In this document: piece by piece, positions 1 to 5,980 of the stretch
Layout of the letters: each line of letters starts with the position of its first letter
Numbering within the stretch: position 1 is the stretch's first letter
Notes under the pieces: generated by a model
What the model was told of the DNA's origin: nothing
Databases searched by the model: none
The model's input: the letters and a program-made list of their open reading frames with translations, nothing else
Assembly (NCBI GenBank): GCA_938018045.1
Contig: CALIIP010000215.1
Location: 1-8,728 of the forward strand
DNA length: 8,728 nucleotides
Origin: an uncultured Flavobacteriaceae bacterium
GTDB lineage: Bacteria > Bacteroidota > Bacteroidia > Flavobacteriales > Flavobacteriaceae
Reading direction: 5' to 3'
Translations under genes and position numbers: made by a program

Positions 1-963
1 TGGGGAGCCTACATTATGGGATTGCTTTTAGTACAAGGAATAGACAATCCTATTGGAATGTTATTTTCTTCAATGAAATACAATTTTTATCCGATTTTAG
101 CACTTATTATTCTCTTCGGAATTATCCTTTCAAAGAAAGATATTGGCGCAATGGCAAAAGCCGAAAAACGCACACAAGAAACTGGAAAATTGATGGATGA
201 GAACTCAAAACCTATGCTTTCTGATGCAGTTACTTCTTATCCACCAAAAGAAGGCGTAAAAGCAAAAGCATACAATATGGTCATTCCGCTGGTAACAATG
301 GTTTTAATGATGCCTTTTTGGCTTTCATATACAGGATGGAACGCTGTAAAAGAATCAACTTCTTTTTTCGATCACTTTTCTCAAGCAATCGGTGAAGGTT
401 CAGGATCTTCTTCAGTTTTATACGCAGTTTTAACCGCTATTATTGTTGCTATGATTTTGTATAGAGCACAAGGAATCATGAAGATGAACGAAATGGTAGA
501 TATTACTTTAAAAGGAATTAGCGAATTGATGCCTTTAGCATTATTAATGGTTTTAGCATTTGCAATTGGTGATGCTTGTAATGCGTTAGGAACAGGAGAA
601 TTTATCGCTAACTCTTCAAAAGAATGGTTATCACCAGAATTTTTACCTGCAATTGTATTTTTAATTAGTTCGTTTATAGCATTTTCAACAGGTACTTCTT
701 GGGGAACATTCGCCATCATGTTGGCAATTTCGATACCAATGGCAAATATTCACGGAACAGATTTAGCGTTGGTTGTTGCAGCAACACTTGGAGGAGGTAT
801 TTTTGGAGATCATTGTTCGCCTATTTCCGACACTTCAATTATATCATCAATGGCATCAGCAAGTGACCATATAGACCATGTAAAAACACAATTACCTTAT
901 GCTTTGCTTGGCGGAATTATTACAACAATTTTGTATTTGATTTTGGGTTTTGCGATGGCTTAA
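1..963 (+). CDS. nhaC: Na+/H+ antiporter, NhaC family (5' end outside window)
   Basis: This is the C-terminal 320 residues of an inner-membrane Na+/H+ antiporter of the NhaC family, which exchanges sodium for protons in pH and salt homeostasis. The reading frame is open to base 1 and the residues before the first ATG (position 16) continue it, so the gene starts upstream and that ATG is internal. The family is usually about 450-520 residues, so roughly a third is missing. About seven or eight hydrophobic segments are visible. The clearest signature is GDHCSPISDTS, encoded at 805-837, followed by SSMASASDHIDHVKTQ. This polar motif with conserved Asp, Ser and His residues is typical of NhaC proteins near the C-terminus. 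A hydrophilic Lys/Glu-rich loop lies between the early segments (encoded around 135-260). The gene ends 6 bases from the stop of a convergent gene. Family assignment is firm; ion specificity is inferred from the family. Confidence 0.9.
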   Translation, partial: WGAYIMGLLLVQGIDNPIGMLFSSMKYNFYPILALIILFGIILSKKDIGAMAKAEKRTQETGKLMDENSKPMLSDAVTSYPPKEGVKAKAYNMVIPLVTMVLMMPFWLSYTGWNAVKESTSFFDHFSQAIGEGSGSSSVLYAVLTAIIVAMILYRAQGIMKMNEMVDITLKGISELMPLALLMVLAFAIGDACNALGTGEFIANSSKEWLSPEFLPAIVFLISSFIAFSTGTSWGTFAIMLAISIPMANIHGTDLALVVAATLGGGIFGDHCSPISDTSIISSMASASDHIDHVKTQLPYALLGGIITTILYLILGFAMA

Positions 964-969
964 GAAAAC

Positions 970-1602
970 CTAAAAGACATTAAAAATAAAGAGTCCATAA
1001 AGGAAAAACCTTAAGAAACGAAGCAATCCAAAAAGTAAGTAATTTCTGAATTTATAATGAATCAATCCAGCAGCAATACTTGTCATTGCAAACGGAATTG
1101 GTAACAGCGCTCCAACAACAATTAAAAACCCTCCCCATTTTCGAATCATTGTGATATGCTTACTCATCTTCACTTCCAAATAATCATGAACCGAGGGAAT
1201 TTTATATAAATATCTACCCATTAAAAAGGAGAGTATTCCACCAAGATAAGAAAGCGAAGCTAATAGAGCCAAATATATCCAAGGTGTTGTTGTTTTACCA
1301 GCCCAAGCAATAAAAATTTCTGGAGGAATCAATCCTAAAATAGATTCAGAAGCAAAAAATACTGCTAAAATTGATAAAGGATTATAAGTTTCTACGATAG
1401 TGGTAAAAAGGTCATTAAAGTTCAATACAAACTCATGAATAAGCCATAAAATCAATATAAATATAGCAATTGGCCATGACACTTTTTTCAAACTGTCTTT
1501 TACAAACGCGTAAAAACCAGTATATGAATAATACTGATGCAACAATTTAAATCTAGATTTTTTTCTAGGCCTTATTCGTTTATTTTTATTGTTTGTGCTC
1601 AT
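970..1602 (-). CDS. VTT/DedA-like (YqaA-type) membrane protein
   Basis: This is a 210-residue integral membrane protein resembling the VTT (SNARE-associated, DedA/YqaA) superfamily. DedA relatives act in lipid or undecaprenyl-phosphate handling and membrane homeostasis, but the role of this branch is not established. The first 20 residues are very basic (KNKRIRPRKKSR), suggesting a cytoplasmic N-terminus, with hydrophobic segments near 43-60, 75-100, 108-128, 157-180 and 187-208. Family-like features are the acidic, proline-containing re-entrant stretch ESILGLIPPE (86-95), the GR at 129-130 after a Gly-rich helix, and GALLPIPFAMTSIAAG (164-179), which resembles the YqaA-type Pro/Ala/Gly motif. 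The start is ATG. It is the last gene of the pheS operon, 24 bases after the 131-residue gene, and converges on the antiporter gene with no room for a terminator between them. A plain 'membrane protein' label would be the fallback. Confidence 0.75.
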   Translation of the reverse strand: MSTNNKNKRIRPRKKSRFKLLHQYYSYTGFYAFVKDSLKKVSWPIAIFILILWLIHEFVLNFNDLFTTIVETYNPLSILAVFFASESILGLIPPEIFIAWAGKTTTPWIYLALLASLSYLGGILSFLMGRYLYKIPSVHDYLEVKMSKHITMIRKWGGFLIVVGALLPIPFAMTSIAAGLIHYKFRNYLLFGLLRFLRFFLYGLFIFNVF

Positions 1603-1626
1603 TAATAAAAAACAGATTGCTAATTT

Positions 1627-2022
1627 TTATTTACTGATAATTCCTTTTTTATCAAACCCTTTAATCATTCTTAAAGCGCTTTCTTTAATGCTATTTTTAG
1701 TAAATATAAACGTTTTTTCAAATAGTTTATTATCTGCAAAAAAAGTAACTTTAAATTCGTTGTTAAGTTTAAAAAGTTCAGGTTGAATAAATTCAATCTT
1801 CGCATAAGAATTTGCAGGAAGACACTCTATTTTCTTGCGCATAATTGATGTTTGGTCTTTGTCGTCAGAGCCATGTGAAACTATCAAAACCACTTCTAAA
1901 TCAATGATTTTATTATTGACAAGATATACGTTCCAATCATCTGTTCGAAAATCTGGATTGTATTCTTTAACAACAGCCATAAATATGTCTGTAACCTCAG
2001 GGATTTTGATGTCTTTTTTCAC
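1627..2022 (-). CDS. Uncharacterised pheS-linked protein, 131 aa
   Basis: I do not recognise a characterised function. The product is a soluble 131-residue protein with no signal peptide, membrane segment or obvious catalytic motif. Alternating hydrophobic strands (WNVYLVNN; DLEVVLIVS; AKIEFIQPELFKLNNEFKVTFF) suggest a mostly beta fold, and a basic tail follows (KGFDKKGIISK). The start is GTG: a TAA lies three codons upstream in frame and the first ATG is residue 15, so GTG is the best choice. It sits 22 bases after the micro-ORF and 24 bases before the VTT-like gene, in the operon led by pheS. From memory, similar small proteins lie beside pheS in other flavobacteria, and some may carry a copied label such as 'phenylalanyl-tRNA synthetase subunit alpha'. 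Nothing in this sequence supports a synthetase role. Coding is well supported by its length, position and plausible protein sequence. Confidence 0.8.
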   Translation of the reverse strand: MKKDIKIPEVTDIFMAVVKEYNPDFRTDDWNVYLVNNKIIDLEVVLIVSHGSDDKDQTSIMRKKIECLPANSYAKIEFIQPELFKLNNEFKVTFFADNKLFEKTFIFTKNSIKESALRMIKGFDKKGIISK

Positions 2023-2044
2023 TTGTACTTACTTTTGTAACTTT

Positions 2045-2164
2045 TTAATCAAATTCATCATACTCATCAAAACTATCTTCTCCTTTCCCATACTTTATAT
2101 TCATAAAGATTATAAAAATCAATACAATTAATATTACAGATATTGTAAAATAACTAGAATTCAT
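2045..2164 (-). CDS. Micro-ORF: 39-aa single-pass membrane protein with acidic tail
   Basis: This is a short ATG-to-TAA frame of 39 codons plus stop. The product begins MNSSYFTISV, continues with an unbroken Ile/Leu/Val/Phe segment (about residues 7-21), then MNIKYGKG, and ends in the very acidic tail EDSFDEYDEFD. This is the layout of a small single-pass inner-membrane protein: the lysines after the helix favour a cytoplasmic C-terminus, so the acidic tail would face the cytoplasm. It fills most of the gap between pheS (stop 36 bases upstream) and the 131-residue gene (start 22 bases downstream), with the same strand and spacing as its neighbours, and I see no separate promoter. I see no clear ribosome-binding site, which is normal in this phylum. 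I do not recognise a family and propose no function. The case for coding rests on start, stop, spacing and a membrane-protein-like composition; AT-rich DNA can also give hydrophobic frames by chance. Confidence 0.6.
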   Translation of the reverse strand: MNSSYFTISVILIVLIFIIFMNIKYGKGEDSFDEYDEFD

Positions 2165-2200
2165 GATTATAATAATTTAGATTTTACAGTTTTGTAATTT

Positions 2201-3220
2201 TTATAAAACTGATTTAAACTGCTCTAAAAAACGAACATCATTTTCATAAAACATTCTAATATCAGGAATTTGATACAACAACATAGCGATGCGTTCAATT
2301 CCCATTCCGAAAGCGTAACCTGTATATTTTTCAGGATCTATATTGGCATTTTTCAAAACATTTGGGTCAACCATTCCGCAACCCATAATTTCTAACCAAC
2401 CTGTTCCTTTTGTAATTTTATAATCAATTTCTGTCTCTAATCCCCAATAAATATCTACTTCAGCACTTGGCTCTGTAAAAGGAAAATAAGACGGACGTAA
2501 ACGTATTTTTGACTTTCCAAACATCTCTTTTGTAAAGTATAAAAGCGTTTGTTTTAAATCTGCAAAAGAAACATCAGTATCGATATATAAACCTTCTACT
2601 TGATGAAAAATACAATGAGATCTTGCTGATATATCTTCGTTTCTAAAAACTCTTCCAGGAGAAATCGTACGAATAGGCGGCTCATTGTTTTCCATATAAC
2701 GTACCTGCACAGAACTTGTATGTGTTCTCAATAATAAATCCGGATCTTTCTCAATAAAGAAAGTGTCTTGCATATCTCTTGCTGGATGGTATTCAGGCAA
2801 GTTTAAAGCTGTAAAATTATGCCAATCATCTTCTATTTCTGGACCCTCAGAGACGGTAAACCCAATTTTAGAAAACACTTCAATAATTCTATTTCTTACT
2901 ATAGATATTGGGTGTCTAGAACCTAATTCAATTGGTTCAGATGGACGTGTTAAATCGCCATAAAAGTTTTTTGTTTCTGTATTGCTTTCTAATGAATCGT
3001 TTAATTCTTGAACTTTTTCTGAAGCAGCATTGCGTAAATTGTTTAATGCTTGTCCTAAATCTTTCTTTAAAGACGCGTCAACAGTTTTGAATTCATTAAA
3101 AAGTTCTTTTAACAAACCCTTGCTTCCCAAATACTTAATTCTAAACACTTCAATTTCTTCTTTTGAAGTTGTTTTAAAACTTTGTACGTCTCCAATAAGT
3201 TCTTTTACTTTTTCTAACAT
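2201..3220 (-). CDS. pheS: Phenylalanine--tRNA ligase, alpha subunit
   Basis: This encodes the catalytic alpha subunit of the cytoplasmic (alpha-beta)2 phenylalanyl-tRNA synthetase, a class II enzyme that charges tRNA-Phe using ATP. With the ATG at 3220 it has 339 residues, normal for bacterial PheS. Residues 1-80 form the Lys/Glu-rich N-terminal coiled-coil arm that contacts tRNA. Class II motif 1 lies around 105-130 (SRHPISIVRN onward), motif 2 includes FRNEDISARSHCIFHQVEG (192-210), the phenylalanine pocket includes FPFTEPSAEVDI (246-257), and motif 3 is YAFGMGIERIAMLLY (302-316). The frame extends to a TTG at 3235, but I prefer the ATG: relatives begin near this Met, and the -7 element at 3247-3254 would place the transcript start about 5 bases before the TTG but about 20 before the ATG. 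The partner gene pheT is not adjacent. pheS leads an operon of small genes and diverges from gdhA. Confidence 0.96.
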   Translation of the reverse strand: MLEKVKELIGDVQSFKTTSKEEIEVFRIKYLGSKGLLKELFNEFKTVDASLKKDLGQALNNLRNAASEKVQELNDSLESNTETKNFYGDLTRPSEPIELGSRHPISIVRNRIIEVFSKIGFTVSEGPEIEDDWHNFTALNLPEYHPARDMQDTFFIEKDPDLLLRTHTSSVQVRYMENNEPPIRTISPGRVFRNEDISARSHCIFHQVEGLYIDTDVSFADLKQTLLYFTKEMFGKSKIRLRPSYFPFTEPSAEVDIYWGLETEIDYKITKGTGWLEIMGCGMVDPNVLKNANIDPEKYTGYAFGMGIERIAMLLYQIPDIRMFYENDVRFLEQFKSVL

Positions 3221-3246
3221 CTTATTTTTGCTCAATTACTAGGTTG

Positions 3247-3254
3247 CAAATTTA
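3247..3254 (-). promoter_or_regulatory. pheS promoter, Bacteroidota -7 element
   Basis: Read on the minus strand this is TAAATTTG, an exact match to the Bacteroidota -7 consensus TAnnTTTG. It lies 26 bases upstream of the preferred pheS ATG, so transcription would start near 3240 and leave a leader of about 20 bases, too short for an attenuator or T-box-like leader. I find no convincing -33 TTG partner. An 8-base consensus with two free positions occurs often in AT-rich DNA, so position relative to the gene carries much of the weight. Confidence 0.5.
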
Positions 3255-3391
3255 TGGTTTTTTAATGAAAATATGCGCAGCTTTCCATAAGAGTTAACGG
3301 TTCCAATAATCATTCGTTCGAAAACGTTGTAGTAAAAGCTGTATTTGGGCAAAAAAAAACTCAATTTAAATTTAACAAATAGGAATTTCTG

Positions 3392-3399
3392 TATATTTG
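3392..3399 (+). promoter_or_regulatory. gdhA promoter, Bacteroidota -7 element
   Basis: TATATTTG is an exact TAnnTTTG match, 42 bases upstream of the gdhA ATG. It predicts a transcript start near 3405 and an A/T-rich leader of about 35-38 bases, typical for the phylum. A clear -33 TTG is not visible at the expected 17-23 base spacing; only TTTA-like sequence is there (3371-3374). The bases between this site and the pheS promoter (about 3260-3390) hold no gene. They contain only short palindromes (TTCGAA at 3317-3322, AACGTT at 3323-3328, GTTAAC at 3293-3298), which could be regulator sites but may be chance. Confidence 0.55.
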
Positions 3400-3441
3400 T
3401 GGCGTAATTTTAAAATTATATAAAAACTCACACTAAAAATT

Positions 3442-4785
3442 ATGAATAAATCAATTTCAGACTTTATGGATTACGTTGGTCAACGTAATGCAAACGAACC
3501 AGAATTTTTACAAGCTGTTCATGAAGTAGCAGAAACAGTAATCCCATTTATTGAAAACAACCCTAAATATCAAGGGAAAAAATTGTTAGAGAGAATGGTT
3601 GAACCAGAAAGGACACTTATGTTTAGAGTCCCTTGGGTTGATGATAGTGGAGAAACACAAGTTAATAGAGGTTATAGAGTTGAATTTAATTCAGCAATTG
3701 GACCATACAAAGGAGGGTTACGTTTTCACCCTTCAGTAAATTTATCAATTTTAAAATTTTTAGGTTTCGAACAAGTATTTAAAAACTCTTTAACGACACT
3801 TCCAATGGGAGGAGGAAAAGGAGGTTCTGATTTTAATCCAAAAGGAAAATCAGATAGAGAAGTAATGGCATTCTGTCAAGCATTTATGTCTGAGTTATTC
3901 CGTCATATTGGTGCAAATACAGATGTTCCTGCAGGAGATATTGGAGTTGGAGGAAGAGAAATCGGATTTATGTTCGGTCAATATAAAAAATTGCGTAACG
4001 AATTTGTTGGAGTTTTAACAGGTAAAGGTGCAACTTGGGGAGGTTCTTTAATTAGACCAGAAGCAACAGGTTATGGAGATGTTTATTTCGCCCAAAATAT
4101 GTTAAAAACGAAAGGAGATTCTTTTGAAGGTAAAACAGTTGTCGTTTCTGGATCAGGAAATGTTGCTCAATATGCTACTGAAAAAGCAACAGAATTTGGA
4201 GGAAAAGTTGTGACAATGTCAGATTCTTCTGGATATATTTATGATGCAGACGGAATCGATGCTGAGAAATTAGCATTCGTTATGGAAATTAAAAACGTAA
4301 GAAGAGGAAGAATTAACGAATATGTTGAGAAATATCCAAACGCAAAATTCTTTAAAGGTGAGCGTCCTTGGGGAACTAAATGTGATGTAGCTTTACCATG
4401 TGCAACTCAAAATGAGTTAAATGGCGATGAAGCAAAAACATTAATTTCTAATGGATGTATCTGTGTTGCTGAAGGAGCAAATATGCCTTCTACACCAGAA
4501 GCAGTTACAGCATTTCAAAACGCAAAAATCTTATTTGCACCAGGGAAAGCATCAAATGCTGGAGGTGTTGCAACATCAGGTTTAGAAATGAGTCAAAACT
4601 CATTACGTTATAACTGGACTAGAGAAGAGGTTGACGCTAAATTAAAACAAATAATGAACGATATTCACGCCTCATGTGTTGAATACGGAACACAATCTGA
4701 CGGTTTTGTAGATTATGTAAAAGGTGCAAATGTTGCTGGTTTCGTTAAAGTTGCCGATGCAATGTTAGATCAAGGAGTCGTTTAA
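3442..4785 (+). CDS. gdhA: Glutamate dehydrogenase, NADP-type hexameric
   Basis: This enzyme catalyses reductive amination of 2-oxoglutarate with ammonium to glutamate, a main route of nitrogen assimilation, in the cytoplasm. The 447 residues equal the length of E. coli GdhA. The N-terminal substrate domain carries the conserved lysines K90 (GPYKGGLRF), K114 (QVFKNSL) and the catalytic K126 in PMGGGKGGSDF, and the catalytic aspartate D166 in VPAGDIGVGGRE. The Rossmann domain starts near 230 with VVVSGSGNVAQ (Gly 237/239), and the second strand ends in SDSSGYIYD (260-268), a form seen in NADP-preferring enzymes rather than the strict NAD type. Further conserved blocks are EGANMP (344-349) and PGKASNAGGVA (367-377). 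The ATG start is well placed behind the TAnnTTTG element. The gene is monocistronic by appearance: its own promoter, a divergent pheS upstream and a strong terminator 22 bases after its stop. Cofactor preference is inferred from similarity. Confidence 0.97.
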   Translation: MNKSISDFMDYVGQRNANEPEFLQAVHEVAETVIPFIENNPKYQGKKLLERMVEPERTLMFRVPWVDDSGETQVNRGYRVEFNSAIGPYKGGLRFHPSVNLSILKFLGFEQVFKNSLTTLPMGGGKGGSDFNPKGKSDREVMAFCQAFMSELFRHIGANTDVPAGDIGVGGREIGFMFGQYKKLRNEFVGVLTGKGATWGGSLIRPEATGYGDVYFAQNMLKTKGDSFEGKTVVVSGSGNVAQYATEKATEFGGKVVTMSDSSGYIYDADGIDAEKLAFVMEIKNVRRGRINEYVEKYPNAKFFKGERPWGTKCDVALPCATQNELNGDEAKTLISNGCICVAEGANMPSTPEAVTAFQNAKILFAPGKASNAGGVATSGLEMSQNSLRYNWTREEVDAKLKQIMNDIHASCVEYGTQSDGFVDYVKGANVAGFVKVADAMLDQGVV

Positions 4786-4807
4786 AAAAACGATTTATAT
4801 AAAATTA

Positions 4808-4840
4808 AAAAGCGTTCGCCATTGGCGGACGCTTTTTTTT
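4808..4840 (+). terminator. Rho-independent terminator of gdhA
   Basis: The left arm AAAAGCGTTCGCC (4808-4820) pairs with GGCGGACGCTTTT (4824-4836) across a 3-base loop (ATT). This gives 13 pairs including one G-U (4816 with 4828), GC-rich toward the loop. An eight-T run (4833-4840) follows, its first bases shared with the stem. It begins 22 bases after the gdhA stop. The A-rich left flank means it could also terminate minus-strand transcription, but no minus-strand gene ends here. Confidence 0.93.
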
Positions 4841-4853
4841 ATTTGTATTTTTG
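4822..4853 (+). promoter_or_regulatory. Possible dinB promoter embedded in the gdhA terminator
   Basis: TATTTTTG at 4846-4853 is an exact match to the TAnnTTTG -7 element, and a TTG at 4822-4824 lies 21 bases upstream, an acceptable -33 spacing. The putative -33 would sit in the loop and right arm of the gdhA terminator hairpin. Transcription would start at about 4856-4860, on top of the in-frame GTG at 4857. A new promoter is expected here because the terminator should cut off gdhA read-through. The T-rich context makes a chance match possible. Confidence 0.35.
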
Positions 4854-4856
4854 AAT

Positions 4857-5948
4857 GTGGAATCAATCCTTACAAATAGAAAAATAATTCATGTAGATAT
4901 GGATGCGTTTTATGCATCTGTAGAGCAACTAGACAATCCGGAATTACGAGGAAAACCAATTGCAGTTAGCGGAGGAGAAGTTCGAGGAGTCGTATCTGCG
5001 GCGAGTTACGAAGCGCGAAAATTTGGTGTTCGTTCTGCAATGAGTGGCGTTATGGCTCGTAAAAATTGTCCGCAATTAATTTTTGTTTCACCAAGATTTA
5101 ACCGCTATAAAGAAGTTTCAAAACAGATTAGAATTATTTTTAGAGAATACACAGATTTAGTTGAGCCTCTTTCTTTAGACGAGGCATATTTAGATGTTAC
5201 TGTAAATAAAATGGGAAATCCTTCGGCAAGTTTGATTGCTGAAGAAATTCGTCAAAAAATATTTGATACTACTGGATTAAGAGCATCCGCAGGAATATCG
5301 TACAATAAATTTCTTGCTAAAATTGCTTCGGATATCAACAAACCAAATGGTCAAAAAACGATTCCTCCAGAAAAAGCAATCGACTTTTTAGAGAAATTGG
5401 ACATCAAAAAGTTTTATGGAGTTGGTAAAGTAACTGCAACTAAAATGTATAATTTGGGGATTTTTACAGGAAGCCATTTAAAAGAAAAATCAGAAGAATT
5501 TCTAACCAAAAACTTTGGAAAATCTGGTGGACACTATTACAATATTGTACGCGGAATTCACAACGGAAAAGTAAATCCGAATAGAATAACTAAATCGGTT
5601 GCAGCAGAGCATACTTTTCGTACCAATTTAACGTCAGAAATCTTTATGCTCGAGCGATTAGAAAGAATTGCTGACGAACTAGAAAAACGACTAAAAAAAT
5701 CAAAACTAGCAGGAAAAACAGTAACTTTAAAAATAAAATATAGCGATTTTGCACAACAAACGAGAAGCAAAACACTCCCTTTTTTTGTGAAAGACAAAAC
5801 CATTTTATTAGAAACAGTTAAAGAATTACTGTATCAAGAAAAAATGAAAAATTCGGTAAGACTTTTGGGGATATCAGTTACTAATTTGAATATTAATACA
5901 AAGAAAAAAGAAAAAGTGATTGATGTGCAATTGAAGTTAGAGTTTTAA
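4857..5948 (+). CDS. dinB: DNA polymerase IV (Y-family translesion polymerase)
   Basis: This low-fidelity, template-directed DNA polymerase bypasses damaged bases. From the GTG at 4857 it has 363 residues, normal for the family. The palm carries metal ligands D14 (HVDMDAFYASVE) and D108-E109 (PLSLDEAYLDV), and Y19 is at the steric-gate position that excludes ribonucleotides. GISYNKFLAKIASDINKPNG (146-165) is the family signature, a helix-hairpin-helix (FYGVGKVTATKM, 186-197) marks the thumb, and the little-finger domain covers about 245-350. The extreme C-terminus, QLKLEF (358-363), fits the beta-clamp-binding pattern QxxLx[L/F]. The start is uncertain: the only in-frame ATG near the 5' end (4899) is inside the catalytic motif and would remove D14, and the ATG at 4855 is out of frame. 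TTG 4851 or GTG 4857 remain; I prefer GTG because the TTG forms part of a likely promoter element. It heads an operon; the next gene is 32 bases away. Confidence 0.94.
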   Translation: MESILTNRKIIHVDMDAFYASVEQLDNPELRGKPIAVSGGEVRGVVSAASYEARKFGVRSAMSGVMARKNCPQLIFVSPRFNRYKEVSKQIRIIFREYTDLVEPLSLDEAYLDVTVNKMGNPSASLIAEEIRQKIFDTTGLRASAGISYNKFLAKIASDINKPNGQKTIPPEKAIDFLEKLDIKKFYGVGKVTATKMYNLGIFTGSHLKEKSEEFLTKNFGKSGGHYYNIVRGIHNGKVNPNRITKSVAAEHTFRTNLTSEIFMLERLERIADELEKRLKKSKLAGKTVTLKIKYSDFAQQTRSKTLPFFVKDKTILLETVKELLYQEKMKNSVRLLGISVTNLNINTKKKEKVIDVQLKLEF

Positions 5949-5980
5949 CTACTTTTAAAAATCCTAACCAAACTTTTATA

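Noticed and set aside
381..719. 112-codon minus-strand frame inside the antiporter gene
   Set aside because: It lies wholly within a well-supported plus-strand gene, its protein resembles no family, and it looks like an antisense shadow of that coding sequence.
2045..2164. Micro-ORF as CcoS, the small cbb3 oxidase assembly protein
   Set aside because: The overall shape (one helix plus acidic tail) is similar, but no CcoS residues are recognisable and no cco genes are nearby.
2763..3242. Plus-strand frames opposite pheS (2763-2963 and 3030-3242)
   Set aside because: They are antisense to conserved PheS blocks, so their length reflects PheS codon constraints.
3278..3341. CAGCTTT / AAAGCTG inverted repeat as an RNA hairpin or riboswitch
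   Set aside because: A 7-base stem with a 50-base loop lying upstream of the predicted gdhA transcript start would not be transcribed with gdhA and is weak in AT-rich DNA.
4855..4887. ATG at 4855 as the dinB start
   Set aside because: It is out of frame with the polymerase and reaches a TAA after ten codons.
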